In this document: positions 11,094 through 21,486 of the stretch, in pieces
Layout of the letters: every line of letters starts with the position of its first letter
Numbering within the stretch: position 1 is the stretch's first letter
NCBI GenBank assembly: GCA_015342445.1
Contig: JACEFO010001910.1
Span: 2,292,378 to 2,356,377, forward strand
Direction of reading: 5' to 3'
DNA length: 64,000 nt
From: Digitaria exilis
Lineage: Eukaryota; Streptophyta; Magnoliopsida; Poales; Poaceae
Notes under the pieces: model-generated
The model's database searches: none
The model's input: only the letters and a program-made list of their open reading frames with translations
What the model was told of the DNA's origin: nothing
Program-made: the position numbers and the translations under genes

Positions 11094-12030
11094 GTTGCCG
11101 CGGAGGGAGAAGGGAGGGTGTGCGCTGGCTTCGAGGTAATCCTGGAGTGCGGCCGGAGAGAGGATCGGCGCCGACGGTTCCTGGCGGCTCACGCCGTTTT
11201 CGTCGGGGAAGCTATGGCGCCCGTGCGCCCATGCGTGGGTATCCGGGAAGGGTGGGAGGATGAGTGATGATCAGAGAGAAAGAATTTATATTAGCCTTTA
11301 GATTTGAGTGATGAGTGATTAGATTAGATCTTGAGCCTTGGTTTTAATGGAGGTGTTTTTCTGGGTACATAAACTTAGGTGGTTTTATGGGAATTGATGA
11401 CTGTTGGGGCACAAACTTGCATGGACTTAGGAAAGAGTTGAAGTGGTGAATTTATAGGGTGGAGATGTATGTAAAGAATATGAGGGTAAAATTATTCATT
11501 TGAATACACCGTGCATATGTTCTCACGGTGGTTTTTGCCATGCTTAACTTTTTTTTATAGAACATTGCCATGCTTAGCTAATCATGCAGATATATGTATT
11601 CTGCTTTTTCAGCCACGTCAAGGGAAGCTCCACCTCCATCGTCTGCCTGGGTTGCCTCCATGGTTTGGTGCCATCCCTTCATCAGCGACGGCAAGAATTA
11701 CATCACGGTCACTAGGTGAGCAACTTCGGGTTCTCTGAATGTTCAGCTGCCATTTTTTTCTAGTTGCCATTTAGTCTTTCAGGAATTCGAAATTATAGAA
11801 AGCTAAAGTTTGGTGCAGGCAGGAGCACTGGGAGACACAAATTTGCTACATTTGGCGTATGCAGATTTTGCTATTGAACCCAAAAGGCCAAGGTGTATGC
11901 AGATTTTGCTACTGGGAGCAATAAGCATTGTTCATTCTCGGTCAATTTTGACTGGTTCATCACATAGATTCTGAAACTGCTGATTTCTTATAATGACAAA
12001 AGAACAAAAGCGCAATGTGGTAGCTTGATC
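11094..12030. other. Inner left-arm sequence with an exon-like segment
   Basis: The GC-rich first part (11094-11270) resembles a captured 5' gene region. Positions 11613-11715 look like an exon: ctgctttttcag acceptor, 103 nt open in one frame, and a gtgagc donor. I recognise no protein. Positions 11860-11915 contain a short internal duplication of gtatgcagattttgct. The whole segment is repeated inverted at 13203-14552 plus 18824-18858. Confidence 0.4.
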
Positions 12031-13208
12031 AACTCCATCAAGGATGGGTCAATCTTGACATATACGGTTACGCACATGAATTCTAATTATGGAGCAACAG
12101 TTGTATTTAACAAAGAAGAATTCAGCATTACATGTTGTTGAAGAAAGTATGAATCCATAGGTATGTAAGCATATTTTTATTGCAATATGGTTTCTAATAC
12201 AAATTGGTAAAATACATCATCCAACTGTCGTCCATTGTTACAGGTATCTTATGCAAGCATGCCCTGAAAGTCTTTAATGTCATCAATGTTTTTATGTTAC
12301 CACCACAATATATATTGCACAGATGGACAAAATATGCAAAGAAAGGATTCTATATTGAGAAACAAGGGTCTGAAAAGGAAAGTTTGAAAACTCAGGCTGC
12401 ACGTGTCTCACGAAAGGCGACATCTGTTGCATTGAAGTGCTCAGTGGCAAAAGAACTCCTTAAAGATTACGAGGAAGCAATTGATAAATTGGATTTGGAA
12501 GCTGATAACTTTATAAGCAAAATGCAAGAAAAATCCAATGAGGCTCCTCTAGTTTCAGCTAACTGTGTAATAGATACATTAAAACGGTACAATATCGTTT
12601 AGAATTCCCCATGTGATAAATGGTGCAAAGAAGAAACGAGGGACCATCTCACTCGAAAATACTAAAGGGAAGAAGAAGAAGAAAATTGCTAAAAACAAAG
12701 GTACTGATTCTACCAATTGTAGCATTTTTCCATTTTATGCATGTAAATTTAACTTTATATATATCTTACTGTAGGAGATAAGGGAAAGAATGCAGCGAAC
12801 GATAGTTATGAAGGTGCTAGTGCAGATCAATTTACAGTAAGACATATGACTTGGACTAAATTCACTTTACATATTTTATTTACTTATAAGCAATAGTGAT
12901 GAAAAAATCGTACTCTGACACAGGATCTAAATACTGAAAACATTGGTGGTAAAAGAATAGTGCCACACTTTGGAAATGATGTCAGTGGGCAATCTTCAAC
13001 CATGGTTGCTCCTCTGATCCAACAGCATTATGTTGATGCCACAATGCCGCACTTTAATATGTACCCAACTTCTATCATGGGCACTCCATATATTGGAGGA
13101 GGATATACAAGTCTATTATTTGGAGTTGATCAAGCTGCTACATTACAGATGCCTGCTAGGAGATTAAATTTCGATGGGCAGCCAAGTCAAGGAAATATGC
13201 AACCTTGA
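12031..13208 (+). pseudogene. 3' exons of a FAR1/FHY3-related (MULE transposase-derived) gene, broken
   Basis: Four exon-like segments are visible: up to 12160, 12244-12700, 12775-12836 and 12924-13208 (TGA), with GT-AG introns and matching phases. The junction of the first two reads YESIGILCKHALKVF followed by YILHRWTK, the SWIM zinc-finger region of FAR1-RELATED SEQUENCE proteins, which derive from Mutator-like transposases. The second exon continues as an amphipathic helix (about 12380-12590). Lesions: an in-frame TGA at 12139-12141 where the second SWIM cysteine is expected, and a frameshift near 12598, after which another frame continues in a Lys-rich stretch (KKKKKIAKNK). All sequence 5' of about 12031 is missing, replaced by the inverted-repeat arm, so no DDE transposase core remains. 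Confidence 0.8.
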
Positions 13209-13297
13209 TGGAGTTGATCAAGCTACCACATTGCGCTTTTGTTCTTTTGTCATTATAAGAAATCAGCAGTTTCAGAATTTATGTGATGAACCAGTCA

Positions 13298-13725
13298 TTT
13301 TCTGTATGCCTCATTATCAGATTGCACTCAGGCTATATCTAGCTTAGTATTGGCACTCGATGTGTTATTTGGATGTGGTTAAAAATATCTATAGTACTCA
13401 TTAAAGTATGCATGACACAGTTTTTTCGGTAACATATCTTCAAATCAAAGCCATATGTATTTCATATGAAAAGTATACACATTGCATTGATCCAGTCAAA
13501 GTCAATCCATTACAAATAGCTCACTGCACACATCAAGCATCGACACTTGATCACACCTGTACTATAAGTATCTATACATAATTAATTTGGTCACTAGAAA
13601 CAACAATACTGAATAATCCAACATTTACATTGTGGACTGGGCCAACAAAAAAACTTCTAGCTTGGTTGTGGCCTTCGACAGCACAAATCAGCTTCCGATC
13701 TTCAATCTCTACTTTGTTCATGTAC
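13298..13725. other. Segment present only in the right arm
   Basis: 428 bp without counterpart on the left; the left arm joins directly at about 11949/11950 with a one-base overlap. No terminal repeats or target duplication were seen, so a deletion from the left arm is more likely than an insertion here. No gene recognised. Confidence 0.7.
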
Positions 13726-14552
13726 AAAATTGACCGAGAATGAACAATGCTTAATGCTCCCAGTAGCAAAATCTGCATACACCTTGGCCTTTTGGGTTCA
13801 ATAGCAAAATCTGCATACGCCAAATGTAGCAAATTTGTGTCTCCCAGTGCTCCTGCCTGCACCAAACTTTAGCTTTCTATAATTTCGAATTCCTGACAGA
13901 CTAAATGGCAACTAGAAAAAAATGGCAGCTGAACATTCAGAGAACCCGAAGTTGCTCACCTAGTGACCGTGATGTAATTCTTGCCGTCGCTGATGAAGGG
14001 ATGGCACCAAACCATGGAGGCAACCCAGGCAGACGACGGAGGTGGAGCTTCCCTTGACGTGGCTGAAAAAGCAGAATACATATATCTGCATGATTAGCTA
14101 AGCATGGCAATGTTCTATAAAAAAAAGTTAAGCATGGCAAAAACCACCGTGAGAACATATGCACGGTGTATTCAAATGAATAATTTTTACCCTCATATTC
14201 TTTACATACATCTCCACCCTATAAATTCACCACTTCAACTCTTTCCTAAGTCCATGCAAGTTTGTGCCCCAACAGTCATCAATTCCCATAAAACCACCTA
14301 AGTCTATGTACCCAGAAAAACACCTCCATTAAAACCAAGGCTCAAGATCTAATCTAATCACTCATCACTCAAATCTAAAGGCTAATATAAATTCTTTCTC
14401 TCTGATCATCACTCATCCTCCCACCCTTCCCGGATACCCACGCATGGGCGCACGGGCGCCATAGCTTCCCTGACGAAAACGGTGTGAGCCGCCAGGAACC
14501 GTCGGCGCCGATCCTCTCTCCGGCCGCACTCCAGGATTACCTCGAACCCAGC

Positions 14553-14909
14553 TGTCAGCGAATTATGCTGACAACATTCCCGAGGGGGTGCCCCGAGAGA
14601 AGGGTTTAGGGAGAAGTCGTCGAGAATCTAGAGCCGAAGGTGACAAGAGACGATTTAGACAGGTTCGGGTCGCCGGAGCGTAATACCCTACGTCCTGTAT
14701 GGTGTATCTTGTATTGATGAGATGTTGCAATGCCTGGCGGCGTTGCCCCATGGTCTAATCTAGGGACCCCTGCCCTCCTTTATATATCCAGGGGGCGAGG
14801 TTTACATGGTAAGTCTCCTAGTCAGTTACAATTGAAGAATCCTAGTAGGACAAGGTGTCCTAGTAGGAATCTAGCTTGATTAGGGAACCTGGGGTTTCTA
14901 TACCCAACA
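14553..14909 (-). repeat. 3' LTR of the non-autonomous element
   Basis: Reads TGTTGGGTATAG... on the minus strand and ends GCTGACA. It matches 18461-18818 with one substitution (tgtcAgcg against tgtcGgcg) and a one-base length difference in tatatcc(c)aggg. Confidence 0.9.
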
Positions 14910-14921
14910 AGCCCCCGAGCG
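14910..14921 (-). other. Polypurine tract
   Basis: Minus-strand cgctcgggggct directly precedes the 3' LTR; a G-rich tract of this form is usual for plus-strand priming in grass Gypsy elements. Confidence 0.6.
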
Positions 14922-15360
14922 CTTCATTGCCTGAAGTACAACCCTGCTGTGAGTCTTGGAATATTGCTGAGTTGTTTGCCAACTCGAGTTCTTCTGAAGT
15001 CATCCGAGTTCTCTCAGCTTGGTTGTATGAAGACTTTGAGGTGCTCAAAAACTTCTTGGAGAATTTCATTGGTGCGCACCGTAAAGGTGCGCCCAATTGG
15101 GCAGCCCCCGAGCCTCGTTTTGCTTTGAAGAAGGAATTCGAGGGTCTTCAATGAATATTTCCCGAAGAGCTTCAATTTCCGAAGAATCCGAGTTCTTTTG
15201 AACCCTAGCGTTGCCTCCGAGATTCGGTATTAACCGAAAAATTCCGAAGAATCTTTGATGACGTACCCGCAGCCCCCGAGCCTTGATCCGATTTAATAAA
15301 TCGAATTAAGGATCTGGACTCCAGGATTTGTAGAAGATCTAATGTAACTCCGATGGAGCG

Positions 15361-15480
15361 AAGATGTCCGAGTACTTTACTGAAAACGTACTCGGCGAGC
15401 ATCATGGTCCGAGTTCTTTGTTGAAAAAAGAACCCAGCTGGCGTAGTGGTCCGAGTTCTTTGTTGAAAAAAGAACCCTGC
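15361..15480. repeat. Triple-hairpin block, copy 1
   Basis: Three successive inverted repeats, each of the form (c)cgagtWcttt - short loop - aaagWactc(gg), separated by short spacers. The same three-hairpin order recurs at about 16690-16815. Confidence 0.75.
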
Positions 15481-16456
15481 GGCCGTCAGCCCCCGAGCTC
15501 GAAAGCTCGCGGAACTGTGATGGCGTGCTGATGAACCTGAAAAATTATCGCCGAAGCTTGATCTGCAAAAATATTATGTAGCACATATCGAAGAATATTC
15601 AAGAACTGAAATTATTCAGTGTAGTCGACGAATCGAAAAAAATAAAAGCGCAAGTTGCACAAAACTTCTCAGATTATGAAAGCAAGTTGGTGTCTGTACA
15701 AAACAGAAAACACCGAAGAAATCAACGAGAGCGCGAATGACACGAGAAAAAATTAACGAAAATGTGCAAAATGGTGTCAAGCTCTCTCTAAGAAGATTCA
15801 AAATAGTCAACGAATTGACAAAGTAGAGCTCTCGTTAAAAGAAGTCAAAGTAGTCGACGAATCGACGAAGTAGTGCATTGCACTTGGTCAAAACTGCAAC
15901 TGAGAGTTGTCATGGAGAACGATCCGTTGAGGCCTCGAAAGAACCCGGAAAGACTCCCTATAGCCATAGCTATTTTTATCTGTATGAAGAAAAACCCAAA
16001 GTTCTCAGGAACCCTGGTGTGCCATCACATAGTGTGGCGGCGACAAAAAGTCGTTTTTGAGACTTCAGTCATGGGAAACAATTCTGTTAAGGCCTCGAAA
16101 GAACCCAGAAAGATCCCTTATAGCATAAGCTATCTTTTAAAGTGTACCCCAGGAGGATACTTGGGAACAAACTGTATATGGTTTGCCGAAACAAGAACCC
16201 AGTAAGACCCACGGAGCGGCAGCTTTAAGCTGAAATTATCGCGAAGTAGCGAAATTGGAGGAACAGATCTGTTATCGGCCCCGAAGGAACCCGGATAGAC
16301 CTCGTTTATGGGCTCCGAATGTATGAAGAGAAAACTGTCCGAGTCTAGAAAGAACACGGAAGTTTTGAATGATGTCACAAAGACAAAATAAACAACCCGG
16401 TAAAGGGAAATTTATTGAAGTATATCTCGTTGCCGAAACAACGGTAGAGAAGAACT

Positions 16457-16640
16457 TACGATGCCGAAGCAACCAGTTCATGTATTGCCTGGAGCAATGT
16501 TGCAGAAGAACTCAGGATACCGAAGCAACCAGTTCATGTATTGCCGGAGCAATGTTACAGAAGAACTCTGGATGCCGGAGCAATTGGTTCATGTGGTGCC
16601 GAAGCAATCAATGCATGTGTTGCCGAAACAACCCAGCTTG
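16457..16640. repeat. Tandem repeat of about 57 bp
   Basis: Roughly three diverging units start at gatgccgaagcaaccagttc, gataccgaagcaaccagttc and gatgccggagcaattggttc, each continuing with catgt and, in the first two, gcagaagaactc. Confidence 0.75.
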
Positions 16641-16689
16641 TTCTTGATCAACTCTCTGCGGACTCCGGGTATGTCGGGAAGCTGTGTAG

Positions 16690-16815
16690 CAAAGATGTCC
16701 GAGTACTTTGCTGAAAAAAGTACTCGGCTAGCGTCATGGTCCGAATTCTTTATTGAAAAAAGAACTCAGCTGATGTGGTGTTCCGAGTTCTTTATTGAAA
16801 AAAGAACTCGGCTTG
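16690..16815. repeat. Triple-hairpin block, copy 2
   Basis: Same arrangement as at 15361: a hairpin on gtactcgg, then two on gaactcNg, with intervening gcgtcatggtccga-type spacers matching copy 1 at most positions. Confidence 0.75.
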
Positions 16816-16903
16816 AGCCCGCAGGAAATTGACGAGCGCGCTTTGCGTTGGAGTAAGGATGGAGCCAATCATCGCCGTCTTCGTTGGATCTCCTGACTGG
16901 AGA

Positions 16904-18409
16904 TCAACTATCTTCGTGGCAATTGTATCCACGGGCTTGATGGCTCGCATCTCTATCCGTCTTCTGTTTCTTGGTGGGCTTGCTGAATGTTCCCCATAGG
17001 AGCGAGTATTTGCCCATGGTGTGCTTGCTATCCGGATGGTAGGGACAACGCTTCTTGAGAAGTTTGTTGAATTCTTCCGTTCTTTGCTGCGAAGAATGAG
17101 CGGCGCGAACGGTCTGGATGGCAGCTCTTCCTTCCCAGATCCGAATGATTTCATTGCGGGCATCGTTCTGGGTGATGTGAAAACGAGCCGACCGGGGTTC
17201 TTCGCAACGTCTGGACCTGGGGGGTTCCTCGCGAGGACGGCGGGGTTCCTCACGAGGCCTGACCGTGTCCTTTGTTCTTCCGGTAGAGCTGCCGTAGTGG
17301 CTGCTCTGACGCCTAGCTGACGGTGCTTGGTGGCGCGAAGAACTCTTGCTTTTGGAGGCGGAGCGGCCTCCGTCCAAGCGATCAATCATGACTGCTGCGG
17401 CTTCTAGGCGGGCTTTGGCGAGGTGGATGTCAGGGGTAGCTTGGAACCCCTCGAAGACGCTGACCCCGAACATGATGTTGGCCACAGGGGAGTTGAAGAT
17501 GCCTTCCTTGTCGAACTCAGCATTGAGGTTTTTCCTCTGAATGAAGCGACGTCGGAGGGCACGGTTGCGGTTGCGCTCGACACGGAGTTCTCGGTCTGCA
17601 TCGGTCTCTCCATCCTCGGTTGGAGCGTCGTCGGAGACAACTTCATCGTCGCTGTGATCATTGAGGATGACACAGGACTGGCGGCCGGGGTTGTTAGGCC
17701 CGGTTTTTCTGTTACTCATGGTAACAGGGAGTTCTCTGCCTTCCTGGAAGGGAAGCAGAGGTAGAGTGTCCCGTACCGTGGAGGGTACGTTTGCTTCGTG
17801 GAGAGCTACCTCGGGATCCATGTCAGGCCAATGAACGATAACCCCCGAGGGAGTTGTGGTCATGACAAGATCCAAGGTGGCTTGGCGGGGTTGTCGAAAC
17901 TTCCTCTTCAGATGATTCTGGTGGATCGCGGCTGAGTTCGTTAGCCCGAAGGGAAACTGAAGCGCGCGCGATCCACGTGGTGAAGTCTTCGACCCACGGG
18001 AATCGAAACCAGAGTTCCTGGGTGCCCGCGGGGTTGCTGTCACGGTCCTGATCGTTGAACCCTGGCGTGACTCGGAAGTGATCCGGAGTCTGCCGGGGAG
18101 TCGTGGACACGTGGTTTGATCCTGCCCCTTGACAGGGGTCGAGTTGACGTGGTCTGCCCGGGATTGAATCTGCTTCGGGCGCCATGTACTCCTCTGAGTA
18201 GGATACGATCCAGGGATCATGTCGGAATCTGGGATTTTCCGAGATCCTCGCGGAGTGGTTTGCGTGCGTGGCGAAGCTGGTGCAGCCGCCTCGTCGCGCA
18301 AGTGGTGTTGGAGTTTGCCTTCCTGGTTTGCGATGCAAATCCAGGAGCCGAAGATGAAGGAGGCGCCTGCCTCGAACTTGGTGACGATGGAGGCGCTGAA
18401 GGAAGCCAT
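16904..18409 (-). CDS. gag-like protein of the non-autonomous LTR element
   Basis: Uninterrupted 501-aa frame from ATG 18409. It lies about 50 nt inside the 5' LTR, where gag begins. The N-terminal half is low-complexity and basic; the middle (about 250-320) is acidic then Arg-rich; the C-terminal part has Arg/Pro repeats (RPREEPRRPREEP) and ends with a Cys/His pattern CPYHPDSKHTMGKY, the incomplete zinc-knuckle-like motif common in grass Gypsy gag relatives. It should be a structural or RNA-binding particle protein, though no crisp capsid domain was recognised. An intact frame in an element lacking pol suggests selection until recently, or youth. Frames on the opposite strand are shadows. 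Confidence 0.75.
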   Translation of the reverse strand: MASFSASIVTKFEAGASFIFGSWICIANQEGKLQHHLRDEAAAPASPRTQTTPRGSRKIPDSDMIPGSYPTQRSTWRPKQIQSRADHVNSTPVKGQDQTTCPRLPGRLRITSESRQGSTIRTVTATPRAPRNSGFDSRGSKTSPRGSRALQFPFGLTNSAAIHQNHLKRKFRQPRQATLDLVMTTTPSGVIVHWPDMDPEVALHEANVPSTVRDTLPLLPFQEGRELPVTMSNRKTGPNNPGRQSCVILNDHSDDEVVSDDAPTEDGETDADRELRVERNRNRALRRRFIQRKNLNAEFDKEGIFNSPVANIMFGVSVFEGFQATPDIHLAKARLEAAAVMIDRLDGGRSASKSKSSSRHQAPSARRQSSHYGSSTGRTKDTVRPREEPRRPREEPPRSRRCEEPRSARFHITQNDARNEIIRIWEGRAAIQTVRAAHSSQQRTEEFNKLLKKRCPYHPDSKHTMGKYSLLWGTFSKPTKKQKTDRDASHQARGYNCHEDS

Positions 18410-18440
18410 CGACTCTTTACTGAAGACTCGATGAGTAGAT

Positions 18441-18459
18441 CCCCACGGACGGCGCCAAA
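18441..18459 (-). other. Primer binding site of the non-autonomous element
   Basis: Minus-strand TTGGCGCCGTCCGTGGGG lies one to two bases inside the 5' LTR. TGGCGCCG-type sites complementary to a tRNA 3' end are known from plant Gypsy elements of the Tat group; the tRNA identity is inferred only. Confidence 0.6.
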
Positions 18460-18460
18460 G

Positions 18461-18818
18461 TGTCGGCGAATTATGCTGACAACATTCCCGAGGGGGTGCC
18501 CCGAGAGAAGGGTTTAGGGAGAAGTCGTCGAGAATCTAGAGCCGAAGGTGACAAGAGACGATTTAGACAGGTTCGGGTCGCCGGAGCGTAATACCCTACG
18601 TCCTGTATGGTGTATCTTGTATTGATGAGATGTTGCAATGCCTGGCGGCGTTGCCCCATGGTCTAATCTAGGGACCCCTGCCCTCCTTTATATATCCCAG
18701 GGGGCGAGGTTTACATGGTAAGTCTCCTAGTCAGTTACAATTGAAGAATCCTAGTAGGACAAGGTGTCCTAGTAGGAATCTAGCTTGATTAGGGAACCTG
18801 GGGTTTCTATACCCAACA
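18461..18818 (-). repeat. 5' LTR of the non-autonomous element
   Basis: 358 bp, TG...CA ends, followed by target duplication CCAGC. A tttatatatccc box (about 18688-18699) suggests the promoter region. Confidence 0.9.
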
Positions 18819-19565
18819 CCAGCGCACACCCTCCCTTCTCCCTCCGCGGCAACGCCCTTGTAACACCCAAAAGACCATCCCAATTAAAATAACGTAAGCA
18901 ACAAGTCTTCATTGCTTTCTTTTAAGGAATTAATAAAATAATAAACAAATTTAATCTTTAAACAATTTGAATATCATTTGAATTTGTAGAACACAAGTTG
19001 TTGTGCATTCATAATTTTGTTGCATGGTTTTTTAGTGAAGTTTTCATTTTCAAAATCCTAGAAAAGTTTAAATCTTAAACATTTCCCTCTCTTTCTCCAC
19101 TCTCAGCCCGGCCCATCTCCCTCTCTTTTTCTCTTTTGGCCCGGCTCAATTCCCTTCCCTCTTCTCTATTCTAATCCGGCCCGTCTCTCTCTTTTCGTCG
19201 GCCCAGCCCAGCAGGCCCAACCGTCTCTTCCTCTCTCTCACCGCAGCCCTCTCTTCTCTCACTGGCAGGCGGGACCCACCCGTCAGGGTCGTCCCCAACC
19301 TCGCGCCAGCACTCCGCCGCGCCACGCCTGCTCGCCTGCCGCCGTGACCATGCCTCCTCTCGCGTCTTCTCGCCTCCCTGAGCATGCGCCGCCTCCCACC
19401 GAACTCCAATCGACCCCACTCAACCCCACTGACCTCCACTTCCGCTTGCAACGGCCGCCACGATCTGTTTCCACTCACTTGCCATTGATGGCAAGTGGAG
19501 CTCCGTTCCGCCGCCGTCTGCTCCCCTCCCCTTCCACTGGCACCGCCTCTACCCTCACCGCACCC

Positions 19566-19573
19566 TATAAAAG
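19566..19573 (+). promoter_or_regulatory. LTR promoter TATA box
   Basis: ccctataaaagcc stands at the end of a CT-rich GC-rich tract, about 140 nt before a strong 5' splice site (gcttg/gtaagtggg). The same spacing occurs in the related LTR at 53149. Confidence 0.6.
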
Positions 19574-20444
19574 CCGCTTGCCCCGCTCGGTCTCTCCCAT
19601 CCCCATCGAGCACTTGCTCGCACGCACCTCCCCCAAATCCGCCGCCGGTTGACGTCCATCTCCTTCCCCGCCGCTCGTTTCCCTCTGTGACCTCGTCGTA
19701 GAGCTTGGTAAGTGGGTAAGCAAGTCTCGTACCCTCTCTTCCCTCTCTCTTTAGCTCTCACGCGCACGCACGGCCCCGCTGGCCTTGGTCAGCCGCCGCC
19801 GCACGTCGCCAAGCCACCATGCCGCCTGAGCTCCACCAAAAGGTCCCGAATCGAGTTCCCCTAGCCTCAGGCTTGCTCCCGAGCCAAACCACACTCGAAA
19901 CTGTGGCCTGTAGCTCGAATCCGAGCTAACTCCGGTGAGCTCTCGTCGCGCCACCGCAGGCATCGGATCGTGATCCGACAGCCCACGATCGCCCCAATCC
20001 AAGTCAACAGAGTCCATACCGGTCCGCCCTAGCACCTTTTGCAAAAGATCCCCTGTAGTTGTGTGAAATAAACTACAGTCCACTCCTATTAAAAAATAAT
20101 CACAGTTTGGTCCTTTTATTAATGTTTAGCCCCCTGAGCTCAACCAAAATCCAACCCGCAGTCCTGAGCTGCTGGTTTTACCTATAAGTCCCTCGGTTTA
20201 TATATAATTACGTATATAGCCTCTGGTTCTTCTGTTTTAACCCCTAGAAGGATAGAAAATTAGCAGAGAGGTCCCTTCACTTGTTTCAAACATATTTTAA
20301 TCGTTTCAAATCCAGTTTGAGTGATTTTTACGCTCACGCGGCCGTCTTTGCATGCATGTTATATTTAGGTGCTTCTTTATGTCTTTTAAATTGAATGGTT
20401 TATTGTTTTATTTCATTTATTGTATGCTCTTGTTTAAATCGTAG

Positions 20445-21486
20445 AGAACGAGCAATTCAAGAAAGAGCTCATGCAATTCGAAGGGTCGGACTTTTTAGCT
20501 GAGCAAGGCAAGTGGAAATTCTCCCCATACATGTTCTTTTATACCCATCTACATATCATGTTAATTAAGTTTATTTTATTTTGTTATTGCATTAATATTG
20601 ATGGGACCCAATTAAGGACATCTAGTCTTTTTACCCATACCTTGTTACACCGGGGTTTACCTTTTTTTGGGTAGTGATGCTAGATGCTTAACTTGGGAAA
20701 TGGTTGGGATAAGAAAACATGATGAACATGCTTTATATATTGAACTTTGGTAACACAAGAACATCTTTGTTAATTGGAACATGGAGCGGCAACCTGGGAT
20801 TTCCACAATGGCTCTGGTCTTGGCTGATTAATTAGAAACCTTAGTCAGGGTGATCTTTCTGAAAGGGCAAGAGGGGTGGCGGTTGACGGTGTATAGCCCG
20901 GTTCTCTTGGGAAATGGGCTTGGCTAAGACATTGTGCCCATTGGGGAGGGTTATACCTACTACCGATTCGAAAACCTTAGCGGGTCATTTCTAGCTAGGG
21001 AATCTTTGTAAAGGCCTCGTAGCGTCCCTATGAAGCCACACCTCGGAAGTGTGGTACATGTCTGGCCCGCACAGCATGGTTGGGTTTAAAAGTTCTTCAG
21101 AGCTTTTACGTGAATTGTGGTGAAAGTGTACAACCTCTACAGAGTGTAAAACTGTTATAACAGCCATGTCCGTGGTTATGAACGGCCTGGATTCTCACAT
21201 GATAATTGAATTTAAAGTCAAGAATAAATTGTGGTTCCATGGCTATATCATTGGATCTTTATGCTTAATGGGGTTGGTATAAAATTATACCTTAGTAATT
21301 AGAAGTTGCTTAATAAAATTTGCCCAACTAAAAATGCTAACCGCTGCAAAACCCTTAGCCTTCCTTGGAAGCTTGCATTGTCTCCCGCTTGCTGAGTACC
21401 AACCATAAGAGTACTCGTCCTTAGTAATCTTTAGATCAGACGAAGGAGAAGGTGATGACCATCTCAGTGAGTTTGATGACATCTAG
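20445..21486 (+). other. Candidate LTR-resident spliced ORF, right-arm copy
   Basis: Exon 20445-20507 follows an acceptor (aaatcgtag) and ends GAGCAAG before the GC-type donor GCAAGT. A possible acceptor is tttagatcag at 21430-21439, followed by a 47-nt exon 21440-21486 ending TAG. Joined in phase 1 the frame is open and ends in an acidic tail (EGEGDDHLSEFDDI). The GC-AG intron would be 932 bp. One in-frame ATG lies at 20471-20473. The upstream non-coding exon ends at 19707. I recognise no protein family; the case rests on the matching arrangement in the other LTR families of this window. Confidence 0.4.

Larger units (their letters stand above)
8296..12043 (+). repeat. Left arm of the giant inverted repeat
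   Basis: The reverse complement matches 13203-21650, with coordinates summing to 29946 through most of the LTR part. Several 150-460-bp stretches look identical; a handful of substitutions and single-base indels are visible in the inner 1 kb and in the poly-A tracts. The arm holds nearly all of the solo LTR plus 955 bp of inner sequence. Relative to the right arm it lacks a 428-bp segment (junction at about 11949) and the LTR element inserted at 14553. Confidence 0.93.
14553..18818 (-). mobile_element. Non-autonomous Ty3/Gypsy-type LTR retrotransposon
   Basis: Complete element of 4,266 bp, minus orientation, flanked by CCAGC (14548-14552 and 18819-18823). The LTRs are 357 and 358 bp. On the minus strand the order is 5' LTR (18461-18818), primer site, gag-like ORF (16904-18409), about 2 kb of repeat-rich non-coding DNA, polypurine tract (cgctcgggggct), 3' LTR (14553-14909). 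No protease, RT, RNase H or integrase frame is present, so it must depend on an autonomous partner. The LTRs differ by about one substitution and one indel, so insertion was recent. Confidence 0.92.

Noticed and set aside
17021..17764. Plus-strand frames across the 14553-18818 element
   Set aside because: Antisense shadows of the gag-like ORF.
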